Shown in pieces: positions 1 through 8,401 of a stretch of DNA of 64,000 nt. Position 1 is the first letter of the stretch. Every line of letters starts with the position of its first letter. This DNA comes from Haliotispira sp965263485 (GTDB lineage Bacteria; Spirochaetota; Spirochaetia; SP-2023): the NCBI GenBank assembly GCA_965263485.1, contig CBDHHO010000001.1, positions 868,001 to 932,000 of the forward strand, in the 5' to 3' direction. A program made the position numbers and the translations under genes. Below the pieces are notes generated by a model. The model ran no database searches and was not told the DNA's origin. It saw nothing but the letters and a program-made list of their open reading frames with translations.

Positions 1-38
1 CGGGGTCTGGCATCAGAAGCGGATTTTTGGAGTTTCCT

Positions 39-815
39 TTAAATTTGAGCTTTCCAAAAAATAAATTTACGTTCAGTAGTTCGAAGTACCCAATCAATCA
101 ATACACCGGTCAGCCCCATAATGATGATACCGACCACCATCGTATCGCTCTTTAGAAAGTTCGAAGCATCCAGTACCATCCAGCCGATCCCCGAAGAAGC
201 AGCGACCATTTCTGCGGCGACAAGGGTTGTGTATTCTACCCCGATAGCCGTGCGCAAACCGACAAAGATCTCCGGAGCACAAGCCGGTAAAACTACTCTG
301 AGAAATATCTGGCGTTGAGAGGCTCCCAGAGTCTGGGCAGCCAGCACATAATCGCGGTTGATTTTGGTTACGGCAGAAACACAGGCAATATACACAGGGG
401 CAAAACCGGCCAAATACAGCAGAGTAATTTTAGAAGTGTTGTCGATGCCCAGCCACAACACCAAAAGTGTATAGTAGGCTAAAGGAGGCAGAGGTCGGTA
501 GAATTCAACAATTGAATCGATTATCGCACGCACTTTTGAGAAGTATCCACTGAGCAGCCCCAGGGGAATCGCTGTTATAATTACCAGAGCAAACGCCGAA
601 AACAAACGCTCGAAGCTGCTGCCCAAGTGCCTCAGTAGAGGCATGTTGTTGTAGCCTTTTTGTATGATCTGGCCAAAGGTTTGAATCACCTTCAACGGAG
701 AAGGGATTAGTACTGTATTGACGAGCCCCCATTCTGTAACAGTATACCAAGTGCCCAGAAGCAAAACCCAGGTTGCTATCGTCAAAATACGCTCTATTGA
801 CAGTTTGATTTTCAT
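39..815 (-). CDS. ABC transporter permease, TauC/SsuC type
   Basis: Inner-membrane permease of a binding-protein-dependent importer of the nitrate/sulfonate/taurine group, 258 residues, the usual length. Hydrophobic segments span the protein, and the cytoplasmic EAA-type loop is visible around residues 160-190 (LAAQTLGASQRQIFLRVVLP). The partner ATPase and binding protein are not in the window and may lie further left, downstream on the minus strand. It starts 18 bp after an iron-type alcohol dehydrogenase and follows a taurine-pyruvate aminotransferase-like gene, so taurine or another sulfonate is the likely substrate. The family assignment is firm; the substrate is inferred from neighbours. 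Confidence 0.85.
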   Translation of the reverse strand: MKIKLSIERILTIATWVLLLGTWYTVTEWGLVNTVLIPSPLKVIQTFGQIIQKGYNNMPLLRHLGSSFERLFSAFALVIITAIPLGLLSGYFSKVRAIIDSIVEFYRPLPPLAYYTLLVLWLGIDNTSKITLLYLAGFAPVYIACVSAVTKINRDYVLAAQTLGASQRQIFLRVVLPACAPEIFVGLRTAIGVEYTTLVAAEMVAASSGIGWMVLDASNFLKSDTMVVGIIIMGLTGVLIDWVLRTTERKFIFWKAQI

Positions 816-833
816 GCGGTTTCCCCCCGGAGT

Positions 834-1979
834 TCAGCACATGGGCTCGAAAAGGTCGTAGAGCATTTTTTCACTGATCTCTACAGGGTTGTTTTTTAAA
901 TTGGGGTGCTGGCTGTTGCGCACTAAGTTTGTTATGTCGTTTGTGCTGAGGTGAAATTCTTTCAGGTTGGTCCTCAGGCCAATTTGCTTTTTCAGGTTGA
1001 AAATAGCATCGGCAAATTCGTTGCAGTCGCAGTAGCCCAGCCTGAGCGCGAGTTGCTGCACCCTCTTCCCCCCGCTGTTGATTCGCAGAAAGTAGTCAAT
1101 ACTAAGGCCACAGGCTTCGCCGTGGGGAATGTGATAATGTTCAGAGAGCGGATAGGAACAAGCGTGGGCGGCAGTGGTTTTCGGCAGGCCAAATGCCAGA
1201 CCAGCCAGCACTGCGGCTTCTGCCATTTTTTCGCGCGCTTCTATTCCCTCATCGCTGCTCTTGCTTCCATCGGCTTTCCTCCGGGAATCTTCATAGGCCC
1301 TGAACAGATATTTCATTACCAATTCAATAGCTGCTGCGCCCATAAGGCTGCATATGGGTTGGTTGCCTTTACTCCAATATCCTTCTAAAGCGTGGCAAAG
1401 CACATCTATACCGCAGCTCGCCGTAGTATGGGGCGTGGCCGAATGCGTGAGCTCAGGATCAATGAGGGCTATTTGGGGGTAGAAGCACTCGCTGATTATC
1501 GGGTTTTTAATTCCGGCTTCGGAATTGCTCAGCACGGAGACTTTCGTCACTTCACTTCCCGTTCCGGAAGTGCTTGGAATGGCAATTAGCGGCAGGGCCC
1601 GGTCCGGAACAGGGCTTCCGGTGCCGTGATACTGGGCGATAGAGCCTTCATGCAGGGTCATCAGCGCAATGGCCTTAGCGCAGTCAATTGCACTGCCGCC
1701 GCCCAGAGCAATGATCCAGTCGGCTTTTAAGCTGCGAGCCACAGCGGCACCTTCGTCCACCTGAGTTACTTCCGGATTCGGCGTAATATGGGAAAAAACC
1801 CCGCAGATTCTTCTGTGGCTTTGCTTTTGCAATTCTTCTGCCAAGCCGCTGCGCACAAAAAAGGGAGAGCTGACCAGAAGCCCTCGTTCGCAATTGTGCC
1901 GGGAAAGAAGCTCCGGCAAGCGGCTAATGCCTCTGCAACCAAAAATAATTCGTACAGGCTGAGTATAGTCCCAAAACAC
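834..1979 (-). CDS. Iron-containing (group III) alcohol dehydrogenase, sulfoacetaldehyde reductase candidate
   Basis: NAD(P)-dependent dehydrogenase of the Fe-ADH family, 381 residues, full length. The nucleotide-binding motif GGGSAIDCAKAIA lies near residue 95. The metal ligands are in GIDVLCHALEGY and in the His-rich stretch AHACSYPLSEHYHIPHGEA. It sits between a class III aminotransferase and a sulfonate-type permease on the same strand. In Bilophila-type taurine metabolism a Fe-ADH (SarD) reduces sulfoacetaldehyde to isethionate, and the same role fits here. Other aldehyde substrates remain possible because this family is broad. Confidence 0.85.
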   Translation of the reverse strand: MFWDYTQPVRIIFGCRGISRLPELLSRHNCERGLLVSSPFFVRSGLAEELQKQSHRRICGVFSHITPNPEVTQVDEGAAVARSLKADWIIALGGGSAIDCAKAIALMTLHEGSIAQYHGTGSPVPDRALPLIAIPSTSGTGSEVTKVSVLSNSEAGIKNPIISECFYPQIALIDPELTHSATPHTTASCGIDVLCHALEGYWSKGNQPICSLMGAAAIELVMKYLFRAYEDSRRKADGSKSSDEGIEAREKMAEAAVLAGLAFGLPKTTAAHACSYPLSEHYHIPHGEACGLSIDYFLRINSGGKRVQQLALRLGYCDCNEFADAIFNLKKQIGLRTNLKEFHLSTNDITNLVRNSQHPNLKNNPVEISEKMLYDLFEPMC

Positions 1980-2011
1980 TAAAAAAGTCCTTTTTTATCG
2001 GAAGCCTCTCA

Positions 2012-2285
2012 GGGCAACTCCAAAAATTTGCTTTTGTCTTCTTCAAACCTATTTTGAGGCCTTGAAGCGGGGAAGTGAACCGAAGTATACTTTTTGAAAG
2101 AGCAAGCAATACCAACCCGTAAAAGTAGCATTTTTTCTGATTGATCCCCTCGTTCTTGCGAAAGCGGGAGTCTGCGCACAGAGCATTTACCAGATGGACT
2201 CCCGCGGGAGTGACAAACATTTATCATACTCTACTTATACGGATTAGTATGAGAACCCATCAAAAGCGAATTTTTAGAGGTACCC
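2012..2285. mobile_element. Palindromic TIR element, divergent copy
   Basis: The left end GGGCAACTCCAAAAAT and right end TTTTTAGAGGTACCC form the family's terminal inverted repeat. At 274 bp it is longer than the 164-bp form and its interior is different. It separates the aminotransferase from the alcohol dehydrogenase within the presumed operon. Confidence 0.7.
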
Positions 2286-2298
2286 TAAAGCTCTCCCA

Positions 2299-3630
2299 TC
2301 ACAGGTAATTTGTGTCTACCCAACTGAGGACCTCATCAAGTATGGGCAGAGTCTCTATTAATTGTTGTTTTTCTATGATTAAAGGAGGACAGATATTGAT
2401 ATTGTTTTCCCTCCCAAATGTGGCAAAACCCCGTTTGCGCAGTTCGTCAAAAATTCCCGGCATTATTGTATTGGCCTGATTGTATGCGACTAAAGGAGTC
2501 CGGTTTGCTTTATCTTTGACGAGTTCCAGAGCCGAAAATAAACCGATAGATCGGGCCTGACCAACGCATGGATGCTTAGATTCCATTTCGTTGAGAAAAT
2601 CTTTTAAAATTGCGCCCATTTCCTGAACATGCGAGGCAATATCATGTGCCAAATAGTAATCCAGCGCGGCAATGCCGGCAGCACAGGCCAGAGCGTGGCC
2701 TGTATAAGTGTGGCCGCACAACAAGACTTGATCTTCAAAATAGCGGGAGATCGCAGCAGAAACTACGACCCCTCCCAGCGGGACATAACCACAAGTAACT
2801 CCTTTGGCAAAGGTTACTAAGTCAGGCTTGATGCCGTAATTTTGAAAGCCGAACATCGTTCCCGTCCGGCAAAAACCGGTCATTACTTCATCGCAGATGA
2901 GCAGAATAGAATATTTGTCACAGAGTGTCCGCACACCCCGCATGTAGCCTTCCGGGGGCAGCAAGACTCCGTTGGCTCCGGGAATGCTTTCCAAAATAAT
3001 GGCTGCAACATTTCCGGCTCCTTCGTAAAGAAGTTGATCTTCAAGCAATTTCAGGTAGTGGGCAGAAGCTTTTTCATCTTCTCCTTCGGCAAAACCGTCT
3101 CTGTAGGTGTATGGACCGGTAAACTTGATAAAACCATTGGCACCGCCCAGTTCGGCTGCAAAGCGTCGCCAGTCTCCCGAAGCATTACTGGCTCCCAATG
3201 TGGCTCCGTGGTAGCTGCGGTAGCTGCTAAAAATTTTGGTTCGACCGCTATATATCCGGGCCATTTTAATGGCATTCTCGTTGGACTCAGCCCCACTGTT
3301 TGTAAAGAATACCCGTTTCATATTGTCTTCAGATATATCAATGATCTTTTTAGCCAATACAGATTTATTTTTATTGGCATACATAGGTGCCATATAGCAC
3401 ATTTTTTTGGTCTGCGCTGTGATTGCGGCAATGATATTTTCGTTGCTGTGCCCCAGATTGGCACATACCATGAGCGAAGACATATCTGTATATCGCTTGC
3501 CCTCGTAATCCCAAAAATAGATCCCTTCAGCCTTTTCGACAGGAATATGCTCTAAGCCCTGTTTAGACCAAGAGTGCATCACATACTTCTGGTCCAATGA
3601 CTGTACTTCTGTTCCGTTGTATTGCTTCAT
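2299..3630 (-). CDS. tpa: Class III aminotransferase, taurine-pyruvate aminotransferase-like
   Basis: PLP-dependent fold-type-I transaminase, 443 residues from the ATG at 3630. The frame is open 24 codons further upstream, but the residues preceding MKQYNGTEV look non-coding. The N-terminal pattern (LDQKYVMHSWSKQG, then AEGIYFWDYEGKRY) and FSSYRSYHGATLGASN match what I recall of taurine-pyruvate aminotransferases. The PLP lysine is in TFAKGVTCGY at about residue 276. It would convert taurine plus pyruvate to sulfoacetaldehyde plus alanine, feeding the downstream dehydrogenase. A beta-alanine or other omega-transaminase is the main alternative. Confidence 0.8.
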   Translation of the reverse strand: MKQYNGTEVQSLDQKYVMHSWSKQGLEHIPVEKAEGIYFWDYEGKRYTDMSSLMVCANLGHSNENIIAAITAQTKKMCYMAPMYANKNKSVLAKKIIDISEDNMKRVFFTNSGAESNENAIKMARIYSGRTKIFSSYRSYHGATLGASNASGDWRRFAAELGGANGFIKFTGPYTYRDGFAEGEDEKASAHYLKLLEDQLLYEGAGNVAAIILESIPGANGVLLPPEGYMRGVRTLCDKYSILLICDEVMTGFCRTGTMFGFQNYGIKPDLVTFAKGVTCGYVPLGGVVVSAAISRYFEDQVLLCGHTYTGHALACAAGIAALDYYLAHDIASHVQEMGAILKDFLNEMESKHPCVGQARSIGLFSALELVKDKANRTPLVAYNQANTIMPGIFDELRKRGFATFGRENNINICPPLIIEKQQLIETLPILDEVLSWVDTNYL

Positions 3631-3807
3631 TCTCTTTTGAACCTCTGTTTCTTTGAAGAGAAAAGCAAGTATTATTCCAACTCCGGAGGCCCAAAATCGC
3701 AAAATATTACTTTGAAGTATTTGTATAACACATAAAAGTAATATCTTTCTTTTGAAGCATGGAGATCCTCATTAAAGGCCGATGCCTCTGCACACAAAGA
3801 TTCGATT

Positions 3808-3858
3808 GGGAAGCTCTAAAAACTTCCATCATTTGCGGGGAGCTTTCCTGAGGTCCCC
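3808..3858. mobile_element. Short degenerate TIR element
   Basis: GGGAAGCTCTAAAAAC at the left and GAGGTCCCC at the right face each other across only about 50 bp, next to the 3' end of folC. It looks like a heavily deleted copy of the palindromic element family; the match is weak. Confidence 0.35.
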
Positions 3859-3866
3859 TGTATATG

Positions 3867-5597
3867 TCAGCGGGGCAGCAGCTCGCCAAGCAAGTACAGT
3901 GAGCCGCAGACTAGAACCAAGTCTGCTCTCCCGGCCAGCAGCATTTGTAGGGCAGAGTCCGGCTCGGAAATGCTGGCTAGGCATTGGCTCGGGTTGCCAG
4001 CGGGCAAGGCTTGGCGGAAGGCCGTTTCCAGCGCGTTCAGGTCGTTGTGTTTGAAGGTTCCGGCGCGGGTTAGCATGATTTGATCAAAGTGGGGTGCCAG
4101 AATGTGGGCCATTTTGCCGAAATTTTTGCCCTGCACGGCACCAAACAGTAAAGCGGTTTTATATTGGTTGCGCGGCACGCCGCTCAGCATGAGGTAGCTC
4201 TGCAGGTCTTGCAGCAAGCGTTGGCAGGAAAGCGGCGTATGTGCCCCGTCAAACAGCAGCAGGCATTGCCGTGACTCCAGCCAGTAGGCGGCAAAGCGGC
4301 CCGGTAGCCGGCAGTTTTGCACACCTTGCAGGGCCAGCTGCCAAAGCCCGCATGGCTCGGTCCCGCCGGAGGCCCCGGCAAGATCCGTAAAGCAGCCGCA
4401 CCGTTCCAGGACCAGCAGGGCCAATAAGGCCAGCGACAGATTGTCCAGCTGCGTACTGCCGAGGCCGCTCAACAGCAGCTCCACAGTTCGCGTATCATGC
4501 CCCAAACCGATTTTTCTGTCTGTAGCTCTGTCTGCTCCCCTCTCTGCTTTGTTCTCATCGTCCTGAAGTTTTAGTTGGCAGCGGAAGCCCCGGGTTTGCA
4601 GCAGGGTCTGCCACAGCAACGCTGCCGGAGACAGGGCTCCGGATGCTTCAGGCAAGGCTTGCAGAGAATCAGACCGCTCAGATAGGCAGTTTTCAAGGAA
4701 ATACAACGAACTGCCCTGCTGCGCACTGAAATCTCGCAGCACGGCCCTTGCTTCCGGATGCTGGCGGGATGATACGCAAGGCCGCCCTTTTTTAATAATG
4801 GCGGCTTTTTCTGCGGCAATCAGTTCCAAGCGTTCGCCTAGTACCTCGGTGTGTTCGAGCTCAATCGGTGTCAGCACCGACAATTCCGGTAGTACCGTAT
4901 TGGTCGGGCACAAGCGCCCTCCCATGCCGGTTTCCAGCACCGCCCAGTCGCAGTCCAGAGCAGCGAAGCCGCGGAAGGCCAGCAAGGTCAGCAGCGCAAA
5001 AAAATTGGGCTGCAAGCAGGATTTGTTTCCGGCTTCGGCCGGTTCATTCGTCCGGCAAAGTCGCGCGAGGTCCCGGCGCAACAGGCTTCCTTGTTCCCGC
5101 AAGGTTTCAGCAATATTCCGGGCCCGGATGTACCAGTCTGCATTATGATTTTCTGCAGCACTGCGCAGCCCAACCGGGCCGAGTGATCTCAGGGAACCCG
5201 GCAGCAAGCAGGCGGTGTCGGCGCGGGAAAACACTTCGCCAACGGGATGGCGTTCCAGCACTTGGATACGTTCGCTATAAGAATGAAGATGCGGCGAGCT
5301 GAACAGCCCGACTCGGTAGCCCGATGCCGCCAGACCATGGGCAATGCAAGCGGCAGTCTGACCCTTGCCCTTGGAGCCTGCCACATGCACGCTGCGAAAG
5401 CACTGCTGGGGCCGACCGAGTTCCCGGCACAGCAGGCGGAACTGAGCCGCGCGCTGTTCGGAGCGCTCTTTAGCCATTGCATTGTTCTGCCGAATGCTAC
5501 GCTCTGCGGGAATTGTGGATTCAACCCAGGCCCAAAGTTCTTCAAGGCAGGAAAAATCTCCCGAATTCACGAACTTGTCATCTTGTCGGCCTGTCAC
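3867..5597 (-). CDS. folC: Bifunctional folylpolyglutamate/dihydrofolate synthase
   Basis: Mur-ligase-fold enzyme that adds glutamate to (dihydro)folate using ATP. The P-loop-like motif HVAGSKGKGQ lies around residue 71 and the second family motif, LETGMGGRLCPTNTV, near residue 222. The ELEHTEVLGE and LLFDGAHTP segments are also typical. At 576 residues it is longer than the usual 420-450, with extra segments around 140-190 and 310-370. The start is GTG at 5597, overlapping the ruvC stop (GTGA), so it is translationally coupled to ruvC. Confidence 0.9.
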   Translation of the reverse strand: MTGRQDDKFVNSGDFSCLEELWAWVESTIPAERSIRQNNAMAKERSEQRAAQFRLLCRELGRPQQCFRSVHVAGSKGKGQTAACIAHGLAASGYRVGLFSSPHLHSYSERIQVLERHPVGEVFSRADTACLLPGSLRSLGPVGLRSAAENHNADWYIRARNIAETLREQGSLLRRDLARLCRTNEPAEAGNKSCLQPNFFALLTLLAFRGFAALDCDWAVLETGMGGRLCPTNTVLPELSVLTPIELEHTEVLGERLELIAAEKAAIIKKGRPCVSSRQHPEARAVLRDFSAQQGSSLYFLENCLSERSDSLQALPEASGALSPAALLWQTLLQTRGFRCQLKLQDDENKAERGADRATDRKIGLGHDTRTVELLLSGLGSTQLDNLSLALLALLVLERCGCFTDLAGASGGTEPCGLWQLALQGVQNCRLPGRFAAYWLESRQCLLLFDGAHTPLSCQRLLQDLQSYLMLSGVPRNQYKTALLFGAVQGKNFGKMAHILAPHFDQIMLTRAGTFKHNDLNALETAFRQALPAGNPSQCLASISEPDSALQMLLAGRADLVLVCGSLYLLGELLPR

Positions 5598-6334
5598 TTC
5601 CCGAGAAGATGGACAGGCACATTTTGCTGATGCGAAGGGGCATCCTGGGCGGCCAGTGCCTGCGCCGCCAAACGGTCAAAGTTTGCTGCGGCTTGCTTCC
5701 CGGGGGAGCCTATTCCCTTGGCTTTTGGGAAATAACACTCGGAAGTGCGAGCAGACAGAGCGGCCGCTTTCGTGGCCTCTTTTTCGAGTCGCCAAGGCTC
5801 GGCCGGCAGTTCCGGTCCCGCTGCATTTTGCAGGGCCTCGGCCCCGCGCTGGTGCACTAGGCAAATGGCTGCCGCCAAGGCATCGGCAGCATGATGCGAA
5901 GGTGGTGCCGCGCCTTCGCTCAGGCCCAGCAGAAAGCTCACCATTTCCTGCACTTGCTGCTTTCGGGCCTTCCCGTTGCCGCTGACCGCTTGCTTGATTC
6001 GGTTCGCACTGAACTCCAGTACCGCTACGTCTTGCTCGGCAGCGCAGAGGAGAGCCACACCGCGTGCGTGAGCCACTGGCAGCGCACTGCTGCTGTTCTT
6101 GTTCAGATAGAGTTCCTCGACTGCACAGGCCAGGGGGCGGTACTGCTCGGAGATTTGTCGCAGTTCCCGGTAAATATCCTGCAAACGGACGGCTAACGGC
6201 CGTTCGCCGAGGGTGCGAATTTCGCCACAGCCGAGCAGCCGCAGTGCCTTGCTTCCGCCGCTGGGCAGGGCAATCACGCCCCAGCCGCAATGCGCCAGGC
6301 CGGGGTCAATGCCCATTACGCAGTTGCTGTTCAT
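5594..6334 (-). CDS. ruvC: Crossover junction endodeoxyribonuclease RuvC
   Basis: Holliday-junction resolvase. The acidic active-site elements are visible: MGIDPGLAHCGWGV at the N terminus, CAVEELYLNKN near residue 70, and SHHAADALAAAICL near residue 145-160. At 246 residues it carries a C-terminal tail of about 75 residues absent from the typical 160-180-residue protein. The tail is rich in Ala, Glu and Pro. It is the first gene of a two-gene unit with folC. ruvA and ruvB are not in the window. Confidence 0.92.
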   Translation of the reverse strand: MNSNCVMGIDPGLAHCGWGVIALPSGGSKALRLLGCGEIRTLGERPLAVRLQDIYRELRQISEQYRPLACAVEELYLNKNSSSALPVAHARGVALLCAAEQDVAVLEFSANRIKQAVSGNGKARKQQVQEMVSFLLGLSEGAAPPSHHAADALAAAICLVHQRGAEALQNAAGPELPAEPWRLEKEATKAAALSARTSECYFPKAKGIGSPGKQAAANFDRLAAQALAAQDAPSHQQNVPVHLLGK

Positions 6335-6387
6335 CGTTGTTTATCTTTGCCCGTCATTGCCTGTCTTTGTCCAATAATGGAGGCACT

Positions 6388-6447
6388 CTTGCCAACAGAT
6401 GCGGAAAAGGCGGGCCGGAGCCCGCCTTTTCCGCATCTGTTGGCAAG
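6388..6447 (-). terminator. Perfect 28-bp hairpin downstream of the CopZ-like gene
   Basis: Arms 6388-6415 and 6420-6447 are perfectly complementary with a CGGA loop. It lies 11 bp beyond the stop of the minus-strand gene at 6459 and upstream of ruvC. There is no long T-run, but the arm contains AAAAGG/CCTTTT, so it could act as a terminator or a processing/stability hairpin in either direction. Confidence 0.65.
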
Positions 6448-6458
6448 CCCCGGTATTC

Positions 6459-7115
6459 TCAGGAGCAGCCGCAGCCACCACCACAACAGCCGGCTCCAGC
6501 TGTTGCCATGCTGCCATTGCGAGCCATCAGATAATGGTTGTAGCGCTCTTCGATCAACTGGTGGGGGACTTCCTTTGAGTCGGGCTTTAGGCCCTGATAC
6601 TCGAGTAAGGCTTCGCGAATAATCCGGGCTTTTTCAATCGCATCCTGAAAGTATCGGTTGCAGGAAATTGAGGCCGGCTGCTTTTCTTCACATTCCTCGC
6701 TGATCCCTTCGCGCAGATAGAGCATTACCGAACCTAAGTCCTCCAAGCCGGTTTCCACTACGGTTTCAATGATTTCTTTCTCGGTAATTTTCTCGCAGTA
6801 GCAGATATAGCTGTTCTGCGCCTGCTCTTTGAACCAAATGCCAGTCACACAGTCGTCGTTGGTAAAGACTTCGTTGGTATTCGGGTCAAAATAACTGACT
6901 TCACAGCCGGGATTCAGACACAGATTAGGCGTTTCGCCGATATAGCCCTGTAGCACTTCCGGCTTCAGGATATTTCCCGGCACCTCAATTGAGACCGGGT
7001 GTGCCTGAGAACCGCATTTGGGACAGAAGCGGGTCAGCTGCCCCCCTGTTCTCATATTTGCTGCACTTGTATTCGCCGCGCCGCAGCCGCAGGCTTCCGA
7101 ACCACATCCAGACAT
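6459..7115 (-). CDS. CopZ-like Zn/[2Fe-2S] cluster-binding protein
   Basis: 218 residues, Cys-rich. An N-terminal CGSEACGCG cluster is followed by a zinc-ribbon-like CPKCGSQAHPVSIE, NLCLNPGCEVSYFD, and a BFD-like YICYCEKITEKEI segment that would bind [2Fe-2S]. The C terminus ends in CCGGGCGCS. This order resembles the CopZ zinc-domain proteins and the family I know as Csac_0668-type Fe-S proteins. The role may be metal or Fe-S handling; the partner is unknown. It is a single gene with its own AGGAGG-type ribosome-binding site and a long hairpin behind it. Confidence 0.7.
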   Translation of the reverse strand: MSGCGSEACGCGAANTSAANMRTGGQLTRFCPKCGSQAHPVSIEVPGNILKPEVLQGYIGETPNLCLNPGCEVSYFDPNTNEVFTNDDCVTGIWFKEQAQNSYICYCEKITEKEIIETVVETGLEDLGSVMLYLREGISEECEEKQPASISCNRYFQDAIEKARIIREALLEYQGLKPDSKEVPHQLIEERYNHYLMARNGSMATAGAGCCGGGCGCS

Positions 7116-7255
7116 AGCATCCTCCTGAGTTAGAGCTTCCCTCTAACTCTTTATTATAGAATAAACTCAAAACTTGTGTCTAGTTGATTTCCTGTCAAGA
7201 AAGCTCACCAATATTTGCCGATAATTGGGAACGTGAGAGAGAGGAGGAGACGTTT

Positions 7256-8035
7256 ATGAAGACAGAACTACAACAGCAATATGATGAAAAAGGCTATGTA
7301 GTTGTCCCCGGTGCCATTGATTCCGGCCTGGCCCAGGAAATGGTTAACCATATATACTGGTTGGCCCAAAAACATCCTGATGTGCGCCCGGAAGCGCTAC
7401 ATCATCATTTGCTGGTCAATGACCCTTTTGTTCATCGCTTAGTCGGCGATCAAAGGCTGTTGGATATTGTCGAAGAGTTTATTGGCTCTGACATCGCGCT
7501 TTTCGCCGCCCACTATATCGCCAAAAAACCCCTTGAAGGCCAGGCGGTTGGCTGGCATCAAGATGGATCCTATTGGCCTTTGCAGCCGATGGAGGTAATC
7601 ACATTATGGGTTGCCGGCACTGCTTCAACCATCGAAAATGGCTGTATGCGGATTATTCCCGACAGCCAGAATAATCGCCTGTTGAGCTATGAGGAGATGA
7701 CTGAGTTAGATGGCAAAGATTATGTGCTGAACGCAGGCATTCACCCAGATAAAATCGACGACACAAAAGCAGTTGACTTGGAATTACAGGCCGGTGATAT
7801 CTCTATTCATAATCCACTGATTATCCATGGCTCAAACGCCAACAAATCTGAGCAATGGCGAGTGGGGTTAACCTTGCGCTATATTCCCACGACAACCCGC
7901 GTTACCAAAGAGGAGGGGCACAAATGTATTCTTCTCCGGGGGAAGGCTATGCCTGATGTGCCAAACCACTATGCCGCCAGACCAAAATACGTCGCCGGTG
8001 AACATATGCCGTTTCTCGGTTGTGCATCTTGGTGA
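7256..8035 (+). CDS. Phytanoyl-CoA dioxygenase (PhyH) family protein
   Basis: Fe(II)/2-oxoglutarate-dependent oxygenase, 259 residues. The start is ATG 7256, preceded by GAGGAGGA; an upstream in-frame ATG at 7184 lacks such a site. The iron ligands are H and D in VGWHQDGSYW (about residue 101) and the distal H in NPLIIHGSNANKS. The 2-oxoglutarate-binding Arg is probably in EQWRVGLTLRY. The substrate is unknown. EctD-like and natural-product hydroxylases share the fold, but the neighbours give no pathway. Confidence 0.85.
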   Translation: MKTELQQQYDEKGYVVVPGAIDSGLAQEMVNHIYWLAQKHPDVRPEALHHHLLVNDPFVHRLVGDQRLLDIVEEFIGSDIALFAAHYIAKKPLEGQAVGWHQDGSYWPLQPMEVITLWVAGTASTIENGCMRIIPDSQNNRLLSYEEMTELDGKDYVLNAGIHPDKIDDTKAVDLELQAGDISIHNPLIIHGSNANKSEQWRVGLTLRYIPTTTRVTKEEGHKCILLRGKAMPDVPNHYAARPKYVAGEHMPFLGCASW

Positions 8036-8081
8036 GAAGCAGCTTTCATTGATCAGTAGTTTTTTTACAGGAACCTCTTAA

Positions 8082-8268
8082 GGGTACCTCTAAAGGGCAG
8101 CTCTAAAAATTCCCCACCACAGAAAGATGCTGCGCCAGCTCGCCCAGATCGCAAAGAGGATAGTCGGGCCTGGCTGCGCACGGCCCAACTCTCATTCTCC
8201 AATGCTGCGCCAGCTCGCATTGGAGCCTCCCCCGTTCTCCCATCAAAAGCAAATTTTTCGAGGTGCCT
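8082..8268. mobile_element. Composite palindromic element with stacked left ends
   Basis: Two left ends follow each other 13 bp apart (GGGTACCTCTAAA at 8082, then GGGCAGCTCTAAAAATTCC at 8095), with a weaker GGAACCTCTT just before. The right end is AAATTTTTCGAGGTGCC. The interior carries the GCTGCGCCAGCTCGC module that is tandemly amplified at 28.8-29.1 kb. It fills most of the gap between the dioxygenase gene and lon. Confidence 0.65.
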
Positions 8269-8401
8269 AAAACAGCCCTGCCGGAAGTCTCCGAAAAAAA
8301 CTTGCCGCCATCCGCAGGATCGCTTATTTTCAAGGCGTACTTATCCTGAAAGATTCTCTGACTTTTGGCAAATTAAAGGCCCACGAATAAGGACCCCCGC
8401 A

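Noticed and set aside
3867..5630. Several 100-145-codon plus-strand frames within folC and ruvC
   Set aside because: They overlap clearly conserved minus-strand enzymes and show no family features; they are GC-driven shadows.
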